Positions 1 to 8,173 of a stretch of 27,569 nt of DNA are shown piece by piece. Under the pieces are notes generated by a model. That model worked only from the letters and a program-made list of their open reading frames with translations. It was not told where the DNA came from and did no database searches. Source of the stretch: DATCRE01 sp964235605 (GTDB lineage Bacteria > Bacteroidota > Bacteroidia > Cytophagales > Cyclobacteriaceae); the NCBI GenBank assembly GCA_964235605.1, contig CAXSCR010000061.1, positions 1 to 27,569 of the forward strand, in the 5' to 3' direction. Within the stretch, counting starts at the first letter, position 1; each line of letters starts with the position of its first letter. A program made the position numbers and the translations under genes.

Positions 1-24
1 TAACGGTCTGATAATCAAATACAA

Positions 25-186
25 TTAACGTCTTTTTTTTGTCGCTGAATCGCTGGAAAAGGGTGTTACAAATTCATCGTGCAAAGGCTGACCTTGATTG
101 AGGTAGCTTTGTTTCGATGCACGGTTTTTTACGGCTTTTGGCATTTTTCCTAGCACTTGATTTTTAAAGATCAGCAAAAAATCCAT
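25..186 (-). pseudogene. Possible transposase N-terminal relic (53 codons)
   Basis: A short reading frame starts at ATG 186 (an internal ATG is at 144) and ends at TAA 25. Its middle reads SKQSYLNQGQPLHDEFVTPF, which from memory resembles the conserved N-terminus of IS1182/IS5-type transposases in Bacteroidota, where a SKQSFLSPNQL..GFETPF pattern precedes the DDE domain. After VTPF the frame runs into a Lys/Arg-rich tail and a stop. No further transposase sequence is visible in the remaining 24 bases. I read it as a truncated relic or the edge of an insertion sequence mostly outside the window. It could be a chance ORF. Confidence 0.3.
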
Positions 187-240
187 GTCCTATTAAAATT
201 TACAATGTTTTAAAGAATTTTAAACTTTTTCAGCAGACCC

Positions 241-277
241 TAAATAGCTGCGATCGCTCGACGATCGCAGCTATTTA
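241..277. other. Perfect 16-bp inverted repeat (hairpin)
   Basis: Arms 241-256 and 262-277 are exact reverse complements around a 5-base loop. The stem includes the octamer GCGATCGC. It lies 77 bases beyond the stop of the HAD gene on the minus strand, so it could help end that transcript, but no T-run follows on either strand. The rest of 187-353 shows no gene. Confidence 0.6.
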
Positions 278-353
278 AGAACGAGGCAATCGCTATAAGC
301 AAAGAAACTTATAACCTAAAACTTCCATTAGATTAGATGCAATGAAACCAACT

Positions 354-1013
354 CTATTTCCCAAACAACCTCGCAATATCAGATACCTTAAGGCCATCAA
401 AATCATGAATACTCATATCTATCTCACCAAGCTCAGGTGCAGAATGCGTTGTCTTTACACCAATCACTTTACACCCTGCAGCTTTGCCCGCTTGCACGCC
501 TGAAATTGAATCTTCAAATACAACACACTGCTCAGCAGGATAACCCAATGCCGCAGCACACTTAATATAAATCTCAGGATCAGGCTTGCCTTTAGTTACG
601 AAAGACTCATCTAATATAGTCTGAAAATATTTTTGTGTATCCGTTTTTGTCAGCGTGAAATCTACGTTCTCATGTGGCGCCGAGGTTCCAACGGCCTTCG
701 GAATATTCGCTTCATCTAAGGCTGTTAAAAAGGAAATAAGTCCCCGCAAAGGCTTAATCTCATCTTTATAAAGCTCGCGGAATAATGCTTCTTTTTCATC
801 GGCATATTCTTTAAGTTTTATATTATCAATGCCCGGAAAAACATTGGGAATCCAATCTTTGTTGGTGCGTCCATATATTTTATCACGCAACTCTTGCTCA
901 TCTAGCTCGTGGCCGTGTTGCTTACAAAATTGCTTGAGGGCTATCTTATGAACGGGATTACTATCTATGATTACCCCATCCATATCAAATATTACTGCAA
1001 AAGATGATTTCAT
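354..1013 (-). CDS. HAD-superfamily phosphatase, beta-phosphoglucomutase-like
   Basis: A 219-residue cytoplasmic hydrolase of the haloacid dehalogenase superfamily, subfamily IA with a helical cap. Motif I is FDMDGV with nucleophile Asp10 and acid/base Asp12. Motif II is VGTSAP near residue 110, motif III is the Lys of KGKPDPEIY, and motif IV is the acidic pair of FEDSISGV. These residues support Mg-dependent phosphoryl transfer from a small phosphorylated metabolite. The sequence resembles beta-phosphoglucomutase and phosphoglycolate phosphatase-like proteins, but the substrate cannot be read from the motifs. The start at 1013 places the nucleophile at the usual distance from the N-terminus. 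It follows the T9SS protein gene by 41 bases on the same strand, so they may be cotranscribed without an obvious shared function. Confidence 0.85.
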   Translation of the reverse strand: MKSSFAVIFDMDGVIIDSNPVHKIALKQFCKQHGHELDEQELRDKIYGRTNKDWIPNVFPGIDNIKLKEYADEKEALFRELYKDEIKPLRGLISFLTALDEANIPKAVGTSAPHENVDFTLTKTDTQKYFQTILDESFVTKGKPDPEIYIKCAAALGYPAEQCVVFEDSISGVQAGKAAGCKVIGVKTTHSAPELGEIDMSIHDFDGLKVSDIARLFGK

Positions 1014-1054
1014 GTGTTCAGCTTGTTAACGAACGCAAATATGGCGTGATCAAT

Positions 1055-3247
1055 TCAATTAATTACAATGCGTTTTGTATAACATTTGTTGCTAATGGTA
1101 AAATGAAAAAGATAAAGGCCTTGCGTTAGGTTTGTTCCTTTGTATTCATTGATTTGATTAGCCGGAACCTTAACAGGTTCAGCAATTTTTTGACCCAGCA
1201 AAGAGTATATCTGTAAATACGCCGGTCTATCTACCTTAATGTTTATAATATTGTTTTCCTTTACGGGATTAGGGAACAAACTTATTACAGGTTCTTTAGG
1301 AAGCACATAACCTGCATCGTTACGTAACACCTGAACACCCCCTAAAGTATTACCCACAACTACAACAGGCGTATTTGTGTTGAATAGGTTTACAACTGAA
1401 GGCCATAAAGCATCACCTAAATTGTGTGCATAGTAGGTTTCGGTTATAGGACTGTAAACAATTTCAGAAAAACTTTCAGAATCATCATCTGCAATTCTAA
1501 AATTACTGATGATTCTTGGCCTACCGGTTTTGTCTGTAATGACAATGTCATCTTCTCCATCTGCATTAAGATCACCCACCGCGCAGGCTGCATTTCCCTC
1601 CAAGCTACCAGATCCTAACCCAAGAAATTCTGAATCCTCCTGTATAAAATTCAATGACCCATTGTTTTTCCAATACGCTAATGACCCATTATTCTTTCCT
1701 ATTAATAGATCAGGCAGGCCGTCTGAATTTACTTTTATGACACAAACATTATCTGCATAAGAAAGCGCTATGTCAATTGGCTGAGGTATCTGTCCAGAGA
1801 AATCCAAACCAGATTCACTTTTGCTTTCTATGAAATACAATTTAGTTCCTTCGCTAGATGTAGCGGTAAAGACAAGATCTGTTTTTCCATTTGCATTAAG
1901 ATCAGCAAATTGGATTTTCATGTTATATAAATTTAAGAAATCCTGGTTAAGATAATCATTGGTTAACAGCTTAAATAACGGAGTCTCTACAGCACCAATG
2001 TTCTCGAATAATGATATACGTGCAACTGCATCCGTGCCTGCATGCTGACTTATAAACATATCAAAATCACCATCATCATCATAATCTGCAAACGCAGGTA
2101 CAGCGTTGTTACCAACCTCAATCATATCTTCTTGAAGCAAGTTGGATTTTATGAAGTCAAAGTTTGGTGATTGTGTAGTCCCTGTATTTTTATAGAACAA
2201 GTTAGAAGCACCGAGATTAGAATTAAAATATACTTTGGAATATATATTTGGTGTTGCGATCAAATCTTTAACACCATCAGAATCTACATCCTCAAAAAAG
2301 GCGGCAGGAAAGATATAAAAGTTTACAGGTTCGTTGGTAGGGAAAATTGTATGTGTATTGATTACCGGCACTTCAGTGGTGCCGACATTTTTTAACAAAT
2401 ACAAATTATTACAACTCGCTTCCGAGAGAAGTAAATCTAAGTCTGCATCGCCGTCAACATCTAACGCTAATAAGCTTTTGCCTCCTGCATGTTGCGTACG
2501 TCCACCGTGGGGCGGGCAACTAGTTCCATTAAAAGCAAACGTTCCACACTCACATTCTTTAAAACTGCCCCATGTTTGTGTCACACTCTTAAATTTCAGA
2601 GAGTCACAAGTTTCATATTCTTCGATACTAAAATTTTTGTGAAGTGCTACCGAGCCCTCACCTACGTAGCGCATGCTCATGATATCGATATCACCATCAC
2701 CATCAAAATCATCAATAGAAGGTAGATCATCAAATTGCATTTGCAGGTTAACTAAAACAGCCGAAGAACCTAAGGTAAGGAGTACTGGACTTTTAGGCTT
2801 ATTAGGCTTATCGTAGAAGAGAAATTTCTTCCAGGAGATATTGCCGCCGGGTATTGTGGTGTTCATGTACACCTTAATACCTAAATTATCCCCACTGAAT
2901 AAATCTTTCTTTCCATCGCAATTATAATCACGCAGCAATATCCACCTGGTAATATCTTGAGGAAAGAGAATTTCATATTCTGGTGCATATCTATATTGGT
3001 CATTCTGATTGATATAGGTTAGTACTTTATCTGCCATGCGATCAAATAAAACTAAATCGTCTTTTGCGTCGCCATTGAGATCAAGCGTATTGTATTGTGG
3101 CGCATTTATTCCTCCTGCCCATGGCATTAGAAACGGGTCACCATTGATATTTTGTACAGGTATACTCTGATCTAATACATAATTAAATTGCGCTGACGCT
3201 ATTATTGTATTAAGAAGAAGTAAAAGGAATAGTAATGATCGTACCAT
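1055..3247 (-). CDS. Secreted FG-GAP/VCBS repeat protein with T9SS sorting domain
   Basis: The frame is open to 3322, but the likely start is ATG 3247, which gives about 730 residues beginning MVRSLLFLLLLL, a good signal peptide ending near IIASAQ. The 25-codon extension above it overlaps an inverted repeat and has no signal-like character. The mature protein has about nine Asp-rich calcium-binding-like repeats, such as DFDGDGDIDIM, DVDGDADLDLL, DYDDDGDFDMF and DLNADGEDDIVI, typical of FG-GAP/VCBS beta-propellers. The last ~75 residues (ISLFPNPVKENN, then YSLLGQKI and GLYLFHF) match the type A C-terminal domain recognised by the type IX secretion system. It is probably exported and cell-surface attached or released. 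The ligand is unknown. Confidence 0.85.
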   Translation of the reverse strand: MVRSLLFLLLLLNTIIASAQFNYVLDQSIPVQNINGDPFLMPWAGGINAPQYNTLDLNGDAKDDLVLFDRMADKVLTYINQNDQYRYAPEYEILFPQDITRWILLRDYNCDGKKDLFSGDNLGIKVYMNTTIPGGNISWKKFLFYDKPNKPKSPVLLTLGSSAVLVNLQMQFDDLPSIDDFDGDGDIDIMSMRYVGEGSVALHKNFSIEEYETCDSLKFKSVTQTWGSFKECECGTFAFNGTSCPPHGGRTQHAGGKSLLALDVDGDADLDLLLSEASCNNLYLLKNVGTTEVPVINTHTIFPTNEPVNFYIFPAAFFEDVDSDGVKDLIATPNIYSKVYFNSNLGASNLFYKNTGTTQSPNFDFIKSNLLQEDMIEVGNNAVPAFADYDDDGDFDMFISQHAGTDAVARISLFENIGAVETPLFKLLTNDYLNQDFLNLYNMKIQFADLNANGKTDLVFTATSSEGTKLYFIESKSESGLDFSGQIPQPIDIALSYADNVCVIKVNSDGLPDLLIGKNNGSLAYWKNNGSLNFIQEDSEFLGLGSGSLEGNAACAVGDLNADGEDDIVITDKTGRPRIISNFRIADDDSESFSEIVYSPITETYYAHNLGDALWPSVVNLFNTNTPVVVVGNTLGGVQVLRNDAGYVLPKEPVISLFPNPVKENNIINIKVDRPAYLQIYSLLGQKIAEPVKVPANQINEYKGTNLTQGLYLFHFTISNKCYTKRIVIN

Positions 3248-3292
3248 CAAATAATTTTTATCTTTAAACAACGCAAGGCAAGGCGTGACTGT

Positions 3293-3310
3293 TATCTTGC
3301 CAGCAAGATA
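3293..3310. promoter_or_regulatory. 8-bp inverted repeat in the divergent murF/T9SS spacer
   Basis: TATCTTGC and GCAAGATA face each other across two bases, between the T9SS gene start (3247) and the murF start (3365). It could be an operator half-site pair or a leader hairpin of the minus-strand transcript. No regulator is known to me for this sequence. Confidence 0.3.
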
Positions 3311-3311
3311 G

Positions 3312-3343
3312 TTTATATACAATTGTCTAACTATTTAGGTTTG
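3312..3343 (+). promoter_or_regulatory. Putative Bacteroidota-type promoter of murF
   Basis: TTTA at 3312-3315 and TAGGTTTG at 3336-3343 fit the -33 and -7 elements (TTTG / TAnnTTTG) used by the Bacteroidota housekeeping sigma factor, with 20 bases between them, slightly long. The -7 element ends 21 bases before the murF ATG, giving a short leader. Confidence 0.4.
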
Positions 3344-3364
3344 ACGTTCTCTAATAGATTTTAA

Positions 3365-4648
3365 ATGGAAATTAAAAAGTTATATCAGAAGTATCTGGAA
3401 TCTGGAAAAGTATCTACCGATACCCGTAAAATTGCGGCTGGATCGCTATTTTTCGCACTAAAAGGCGACAACTTCAATGCAAATGAATTCGCACACCAGG
3501 CCTTAGAAAAAGGTGCCAGCTACGCTGTTATAGATGAAGAGAAATTTGCCGTCAATGAGCGGTGTATTTTAGTTGACGATGTACTAGAGACACTACAAAA
3601 ACTTGCCCGGCACCATCGTAATCAACTATCTATACCGTTTATTGGTTTAACTGGTTCGAACGGGAAAACCACCAGCAAGGAACTTCTTAATGCGGTATTA
3701 AGTAAGCAGTATAAAACCTTTGCAACTTATGGCAATCTAAATAATCACATTGGCGTTCCGCTGTCTATTTTATCAATTGGTAAACATGTTGAGCTTGCTG
3801 TAATAGAAATGGGGGCCAACCATGTAGGTGAAATAGCATCGCTTTGCGAAATAGCTAACCCGACACACGGCTTCATTACAAATATTGGAAAGGCGCACAT
3901 TGGTATGTTTGGTGGTGTGGAAAACATTATCCGGGCAAAATCGGAGTTATATCAATACTTGATAACCCATAACGGACAAGTGTTTATTAATTCCAAAAAT
4001 GAAATTCTGAACAACATGTCTAAGCGATTTAGCAAACCATTGTTCTATCCTTCAACGGGTGATTATTACCATGCCGAATTTTTGGGTGCAGATCCTTATG
4101 TAAAAATAAAAGCCGAGAATGGCGATGAGGTACAAACCAATTTAATCGGTGCGTACAACTTTGAAAACATAGCTACTGCGCTTTGCATCGGAAAATTTTT
4201 TGGCGTTAATGCGAAGCTGGCTAACCAGGCAATGGCGGAGTATACCCCGGGCAACATGCGTTCACAGGTTATATCAAAAGGAACAAACATAATTATACTT
4301 GATGCATATAATGCTAATCCCAGTTCAATGCTTGCAGCCATAGAGAACCTGGCTGCTATGAAGGCTTCGCGCAAAGTTGTTATTCTAGGTGATATGTTTG
4401 AACTGGGTGATGAAGCTGAACAAGAACATAGAAATCTTGGCAAGCTCATTAAAGATAGAAAACTCTCAGAAGTATTTTTATGTGGTAACCTCATTCGTGC
4501 CACCCAAGAGGAAGTGCCGCAGGCCAAGCAGTTTAACAAGAAGGAGGATTTGGTTGAGGCATTAAAACAAAATCCTATGCAGAATGCAACCATCTTAGTA
4601 AAAGCATCACGCGGTATAGGACTAGAAACAATCATTGATTATTTATAA
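3365..4648 (+). CDS. murF: UDP-N-acetylmuramoyl-tripeptide--D-alanyl-D-alanine ligase (MurF)
   Basis: A cytoplasmic ATP-dependent ligase that adds D-Ala-D-Ala to UDP-MurNAc-tripeptide, the last cytoplasmic peptide step of peptidoglycan precursor synthesis. At 427 residues it is close to the usual MurF length. The N-terminal UDP-binding domain contains STDTRK at 18-22 and GSLFFALKG. The Mur ligase P-loop is GLTGSNGKTT at 94-103, followed by EMGANHVGEI (about 155-164) and NIGKAHIG. The C-terminal domain has LDAYNANPSS, a MurF hallmark, and ILGDMFELG. The start ATG 3365 directly precedes the conserved N-terminal strand. A DUF2461 gene follows after 9 bases, suggesting cotranscription. There are no mur or fts neighbours, so it lies outside a dcw cluster, as is common for murF in this phylum. 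Confidence 0.97.
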   Translation: MEIKKLYQKYLESGKVSTDTRKIAAGSLFFALKGDNFNANEFAHQALEKGASYAVIDEEKFAVNERCILVDDVLETLQKLARHHRNQLSIPFIGLTGSNGKTTSKELLNAVLSKQYKTFATYGNLNNHIGVPLSILSIGKHVELAVIEMGANHVGEIASLCEIANPTHGFITNIGKAHIGMFGGVENIIRAKSELYQYLITHNGQVFINSKNEILNNMSKRFSKPLFYPSTGDYYHAEFLGADPYVKIKAENGDEVQTNLIGAYNFENIATALCIGKFFGVNAKLANQAMAEYTPGNMRSQVISKGTNIIILDAYNANPSSMLAAIENLAAMKASRKVVILGDMFELGDEAEQEHRNLGKLIKDRKLSEVFLCGNLIRATQEEVPQAKQFNKKEDLVEALKQNPMQNATILVKASRGIGLETIIDYL

Positions 4649-4657
4649 TCTAATACC

Positions 4658-5323
4658 ATGGACTTTGCGCTCATTCTAAAGTTTCTAAAAGATCTTGCTA
4701 AACACAATGATGACCGGGTTTGGTTTGAAAAGAATAAGCCAAGGTACCTTGAGGCTAAACAAAGCTTCGAAGATTTCGTAGCGGAGATGCTGAATATCCT
4801 AATGAAATTTGATGTTAGTCTAGGGGGCTTAGATCCTAAAAAGCTTTCATTTAGAATTTATCGTGATGTACGATTTAGTAAGGATAAAAAACCCTACAAA
4901 ACAAATATGGGCGCAGGCTTTTCACCCAATGGAAAAATGGTGCAAGAGCCAGGCTACTATTTACACATAGAACCCGGCAACAAAAGTATGATAGCAGGCG
5001 GCTTGTATCTTCCAGATCCAGCCAACCTGTCTAAGATTCGTCAGGAGATTGATTACAATGCACCAGCTTTGCAGAAGATTTTTGATAATAAAAAGTTCGA
5101 AGACACTTTTAATGGTTTCGATGAAAGCGATAAGCTTAAGACCATGCCCAAAGGCTATCCCAAAGATCATCAGTATATTGAATGGCTCAAACTGAAGAGC
5201 TTTATTGTAGTTCACAATTTTACAGACGAAGAGGTATTAGATAAAAAGTTTCTTCAAAACGTAGGGGCGATTTGTAAAACACTTTTACCCTTGAATAATT
5301 TCCTCAAACAAGCCTTACACTGA
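4658..5323 (+). CDS. DUF2461 domain-containing protein (TIGR02453 family)
   Basis: A 221-residue soluble protein with no signal peptide. The opening FLKDLAKHNDDRVWFEKNKP and the later FRIYRDVRFSKDKKPYKTNM and PGYYLHIEPG are characteristic of the DUF2461/TIGR02453 family found across Bacteroidota and other bacteria and in fungi. The family's biochemical function is not established as far as I know. The length matches the family (about 220-230 residues) and the reading frame is intact. It starts 9 bases after murF and is probably translated from the same mRNA. This arrangement suggests convenience rather than a proven functional link. No enzyme motif is visible. The 181 bases after its stop hold no gene or clear terminator. 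Confidence 0.85.
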   Translation: MDFALILKFLKDLAKHNDDRVWFEKNKPRYLEAKQSFEDFVAEMLNILMKFDVSLGGLDPKKLSFRIYRDVRFSKDKKPYKTNMGAGFSPNGKMVQEPGYYLHIEPGNKSMIAGGLYLPDPANLSKIRQEIDYNAPALQKIFDNKKFEDTFNGFDESDKLKTMPKGYPKDHQYIEWLKLKSFIVVHNFTDEEVLDKKFLQNVGAICKTLLPLNNFLKQALH

Positions 5324-5504
5324 GTTTAGAATGGTTAAACATTGCCTTCTTAAAGCCTTTACATTATAGTACATTTAAATTGGATTAGATTCTTAACAGG
5401 TTCAGTTGCGAAGCGAGTGAAAGTTGATGATAAAATTCCTCTAATAGAAAAGTTTCAATTTTTTATTTGTAACTTATAATATTAACGCTTGAAATATTAC
5501 GGAT

Positions 5505-7472
5505 ATGTATAAGTCACTTGCGGCCTTAATCTTCTTATTGGCTTCTCTAACTGTAGCCTTCCCCCAATCAGACCCACTTGTCAAAGGGGATCAATTGTAT
5601 GAGAAAAAGGACTACCAAAACGCTTTAGTAGCCTATTATCAGGCACTTAGGGTTGCGAAAAACGATCCCTTAATACTTTTTAAGATTGGATATACTTATC
5701 TGCAAACCGAAACAAAAGGATTGGCTTCTAGCTTTTTAGAAAAAGCCTACAAATTAGATCCACAGATTGATCCTAAAATTGTCTATTATCTTGGCGTAGC
5801 CTATCAAAGCAATTTACAGTTTGCAAAGGCGAAAAGAATTTTTGAACAGTACAAAAAATTTGTAAGCAAGAAGGAATGGCCTGAATTAGACCAACGGATA
5901 CAGCAATGTATATTAAGCCATGTGTTGGTAAGCTTTCCAGTTGATGTGTTAATTGAAAATGCAGGAACGGGGGTTAATTCTACTCATGATGACTATGGCC
6001 CGATTGTCTCAGCCGATGGGATGACCATGATTTTTACATCAAACCGAACCAAGGATACGCTTAAAACAAACCCTGGCTATGAGGATATATATATATCACA
6101 AATGGTTAATGATGAATGGGCAGCGCCAAAAAAAATAAGCAATGAGATAAACATGGGTCACCATGATGCTGCAGCATCGCTTTCACCAGATGGAAAAACA
6201 CTGTTTTTGTATTATGATATGCACTATGGCGACATCTACACATCTAAACTAAAAGCAGACGGTACCTGGGCAAAACCCACGCCATTAAATAGCAATGTTA
6301 ACTCGGCTATGTTTAGAGAAACGTCGGCCTCAGTATCAGCAGACGGTCAAAAGCTTTATTTCAGCAGTACGCGGCCAGGTGGGAAAGGCAACATGGATAT
6401 TTATATGAGCACGCTTGACGCAAAGGGGCAATGGGGTAAACCCGTTCCATTAGGGGATCCGGTTAATACTTGGGGAAATGAAGACTCCCCTTACATCCAT
6501 CCAGATGGTGTTACACTTTATTTTTCTTCAGATGGACATCCTGGAATGGGGAGCAGCGATATCTTTAAGACCATATTAAAGGATGGAAAATGGCAGAAGC
6601 CTGAGAACCTCGGATTTCCGATAAACTCAATTGAATATGACGGTTTTTTTAATATATCAGAAGATAAACGAACCGCTTACTTCGCGACATTAAGAAAATA
6701 TGGAATTGGTGGTTATGAAATACTAAAGGCAACATTCCGTAGTGTGGCAGAGAAACCTGTAATCGCAAAGGTTGAGCCTATAAAAACGAATACAACTACA
6801 GTTGTAAAAGAGCCCGTTAAAGAAAAGGTTAATCCCTATCTAATAAAAGGAAAGGCTATCGATAAAAAAACAAAGAAGCCAATGGTCGTTGCTATCTCCA
6901 TAGTTAACGTTAATACCAAAAAATTACTAGCATCAATCCAATCTTCTCCCACAGGTGATTATGAATTTCAGATTCCCCAAAATGGTTCATATGTACTCAC
7001 TGCAGAATCTCAGGGATATCTATTTAACACCATAAACTTTCAAGTTCCTCAAACGTCCTCAGAAAAACTCCTTACAGATTTTATTATGGAGAAGGCTGAG
7101 TTAGGGTCTGTAATGGTTTTGAAAAACATACTATTTGAAACTGGTAAGTCTGAGCTTAAGCCTGCAACTATCCAAGAGCTTGAAAAAGTTAGAAAGCTAT
7201 TATTAGCCAATCCAAACTTAAAGGTTCAGATAAATGGACATACCGACAATATCGGAGACCCTGTAGAAAACAAAACACTTTCTCTAAAACGTGCGCTTGC
7301 TGTAGTCAATCACCTTGCTTTAAATGGTATCGACTTTGACCGCCTGTCTGCCAAAGGCTATGGTTCTGAAAAGCCCGTTGCATCTAACGACGATGAAAAA
7401 GATGGACGCGAGGTTAATCGAAGAACTGAGATAGAAATTCTAGATGTGAATTTGGTTAAGGAGAAAATATAA
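5505..7472 (+). CDS. OmpA-family protein with TPR and PD40 repeats
   Basis: A 655-residue envelope protein. Residues 1-20 form a signal peptide without a lipobox Cys. Residues about 29-135 look like tetratricopeptide repeats (YEKKDYQNALVAYYQAL and FLEKAYKLDPQ). Residues about 160-405 hold PD40/WD40-like propeller blades with recurring ADG..IFTSNR, SPDGKTLF, SADGQKLYFSSTRPGG and HPDGVTLYFSSD strings. Residues about 445-525 form a carboxypeptidase-regulatory-like beta-sandwich. The C-terminal ~110 residues are an OmpA peptidoglycan-binding domain with FETGKSELKP, INGHTDNIGD, LSLKRA and GREVNRRTEI, including the conserved Asp and Arg that contact diaminopimelate. The order TPR-PD40-CNA-OmpA is a Bacteroidota-specific architecture, also seen in T9SS-associated proteins of the PorE type. 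A tie to T9SS is an inference. Confidence 0.88.
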   Translation: MYKSLAALIFLLASLTVAFPQSDPLVKGDQLYEKKDYQNALVAYYQALRVAKNDPLILFKIGYTYLQTETKGLASSFLEKAYKLDPQIDPKIVYYLGVAYQSNLQFAKAKRIFEQYKKFVSKKEWPELDQRIQQCILSHVLVSFPVDVLIENAGTGVNSTHDDYGPIVSADGMTMIFTSNRTKDTLKTNPGYEDIYISQMVNDEWAAPKKISNEINMGHHDAAASLSPDGKTLFLYYDMHYGDIYTSKLKADGTWAKPTPLNSNVNSAMFRETSASVSADGQKLYFSSTRPGGKGNMDIYMSTLDAKGQWGKPVPLGDPVNTWGNEDSPYIHPDGVTLYFSSDGHPGMGSSDIFKTILKDGKWQKPENLGFPINSIEYDGFFNISEDKRTAYFATLRKYGIGGYEILKATFRSVAEKPVIAKVEPIKTNTTTVVKEPVKEKVNPYLIKGKAIDKKTKKPMVVAISIVNVNTKKLLASIQSSPTGDYEFQIPQNGSYVLTAESQGYLFNTINFQVPQTSSEKLLTDFIMEKAELGSVMVLKNILFETGKSELKPATIQELEKVRKLLLANPNLKVQINGHTDNIGDPVENKTLSLKRALAVVNHLALNGIDFDRLSAKGYGSEKPVASNDDEKDGREVNRRTEIEILDVNLVKEKI

Positions 7473-7524
7473 AATAGGCATTGGGCATTTGGCACCAGGA
7501 AGTCAGTGACATTAATTTGTTATC

Positions 7525-7652
7525 TGCTAAATTTCAAATTGTTTGAAAATCTTTAGCGCCGTTTGCTTTTATATCTCACTTATGCTTTCTTAAACACATC
7601 ATGCTCATTGCGAACAATGCATCGATATGTAATTTATCAGCCTCTTCTTTAC
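7525..7652 (-). pseudogene. Decayed duplicate of the acylphosphatase gene
   Basis: Two blocks match the intact gene next door. Bases about 7525-7557 match its 3' end (the CAAATTGTTTGAAA region near 7847), and bases about 7595-7652 match its middle (CATTGCGAAC..., then ATCAGCCTCTTCTTT near 8028). On the minus strand the second block reads KEEADKLHI, as against KEEADRLNI in the intact protein. A one-base deletion then breaks the frame, and about 100 bases between the blocks are missing or unrecognisable. It has the same strand and order as the functional copy, so it is most simply an old tandem duplication. No product is expected. Confidence 0.7.
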
Positions 7653-7824
7653 CGCATTTATCACTTTCTTTTGTTAGTAGTTATCTTGATTACATAAGAG
7701 ACGCCTTAGCGGCTCGCCCTATTAGAGAAGCTCTGAGCGCCAACTACAATTTTGCAAACAATGGAGATCTGGTTTGGCGCTTACGGCAGGATTTATTTAA
7801 ATGTTGACCCCAACGAGTACGGAT
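7653..7824. other. Intergenic segment with a perfect 8-bp inverted repeat
   Basis: AGCGCCAA at 7736-7743 pairs with TTGGCGCT at 7774-7781 across 30 bases. A short palindrome-like AGAGAAGCTCT lies just before it. The stretch is more GC-rich than the flanking spacer and does not match the acylphosphatase gene. It could be a small dispersed repeat or a structured transcript end between the convergent OmpA and acylphosphatase genes. I found no coding evidence. Confidence 0.35.
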
Positions 7825-8109
7825 CTAATTCACTACCCTACTAATTTCAAATTGTTTGAAATTCTTTAACGAAGCCTGTTTAGTGACTTCACAATAATCA
7901 ACACGTGCCATGCGAGGGCCATGCTTGCACCAGCCTATAAAAGTTTGAAGAGCTTCACTATCTCCTTCTGCTTCTATCCAAACACTGCCATCCTGTTCAT
8001 TGCGAACACTGCCTTTAATGTTTAATCTATCAGCCTCTTCTTTCGTAGAGGCACGGAAGAAAACGCCTTGAACTTTACCTGAAACTTTAATAGTAATGTG
8101 CCCAATCAT
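7825..8109 (-). CDS. acyP: Acylphosphatase
   Basis: A small cytoplasmic enzyme that hydrolyses carboxyl-phosphate bonds such as acyl phosphates. The start at ATG 8109 gives 94 residues beginning MIGHITIKVSGKVQGVFFRA, the standard length and opening. The catalytic Arg is in GVFFRAST and the catalytic Asn is in the loop GSVRNEQDGSVWIEAEG, with the acylphosphatase signature intact. The frame is open to 8145, but those 12 extra codons lie inside a terminator hairpin, so the shorter start is preferred. A decayed second copy lies 170 bases downstream. It sits after the GapN-like gene, which handles phosphorylated triose intermediates. Acylphosphatases can hydrolyse 1,3-bisphosphoglycerate, but any link is an inference. 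Confidence 0.93.
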   Translation of the reverse strand: MIGHITIKVSGKVQGVFFRASTKEEADRLNIKGSVRNEQDGSVWIEAEGDSEALQTFIGWCKHGPRMARVDYCEVTKQASLKNFKQFEISRVVN

Positions 8110-8115
8110 TGGATG

Positions 8116-8154
8116 CAAAAATAAAGGCCTTATGAAAATACGCATAAAGCCTTT
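8116..8154 (-). terminator. Rho-independent terminator of the GapN-like gene
   Basis: Arms 8143-8154 and 8123-8134 form a 12-bp stem with an 8-base loop, followed on the minus strand by ATTTTT. The single imperfect pair is a G-U wobble only when read as minus-strand RNA (it is A-C on the plus strand), which supports the assigned direction. Confidence 0.75.
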
Positions 8155-8173
8155 ACGAATTTAAAAAAGTAAA

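Noticed and set aside
250..257. GCGATCGC as a cyanobacterial HIP1 signature
   Set aside because: It is explained by the inverted repeat, and the gene content is clearly Bacteroidota.
4096..4635. 179-codon minus-strand frame inside murF
   Set aside because: It is fully antisense to conserved murF sequence and Ser/Phe-rich, typical of a shadow frame.
7601..7807. 68-codon plus-strand frame
   Set aside because: It runs antisense through the acylphosphatase pseudogene and the hairpin segment. It resembles no protein and is explained by those features.
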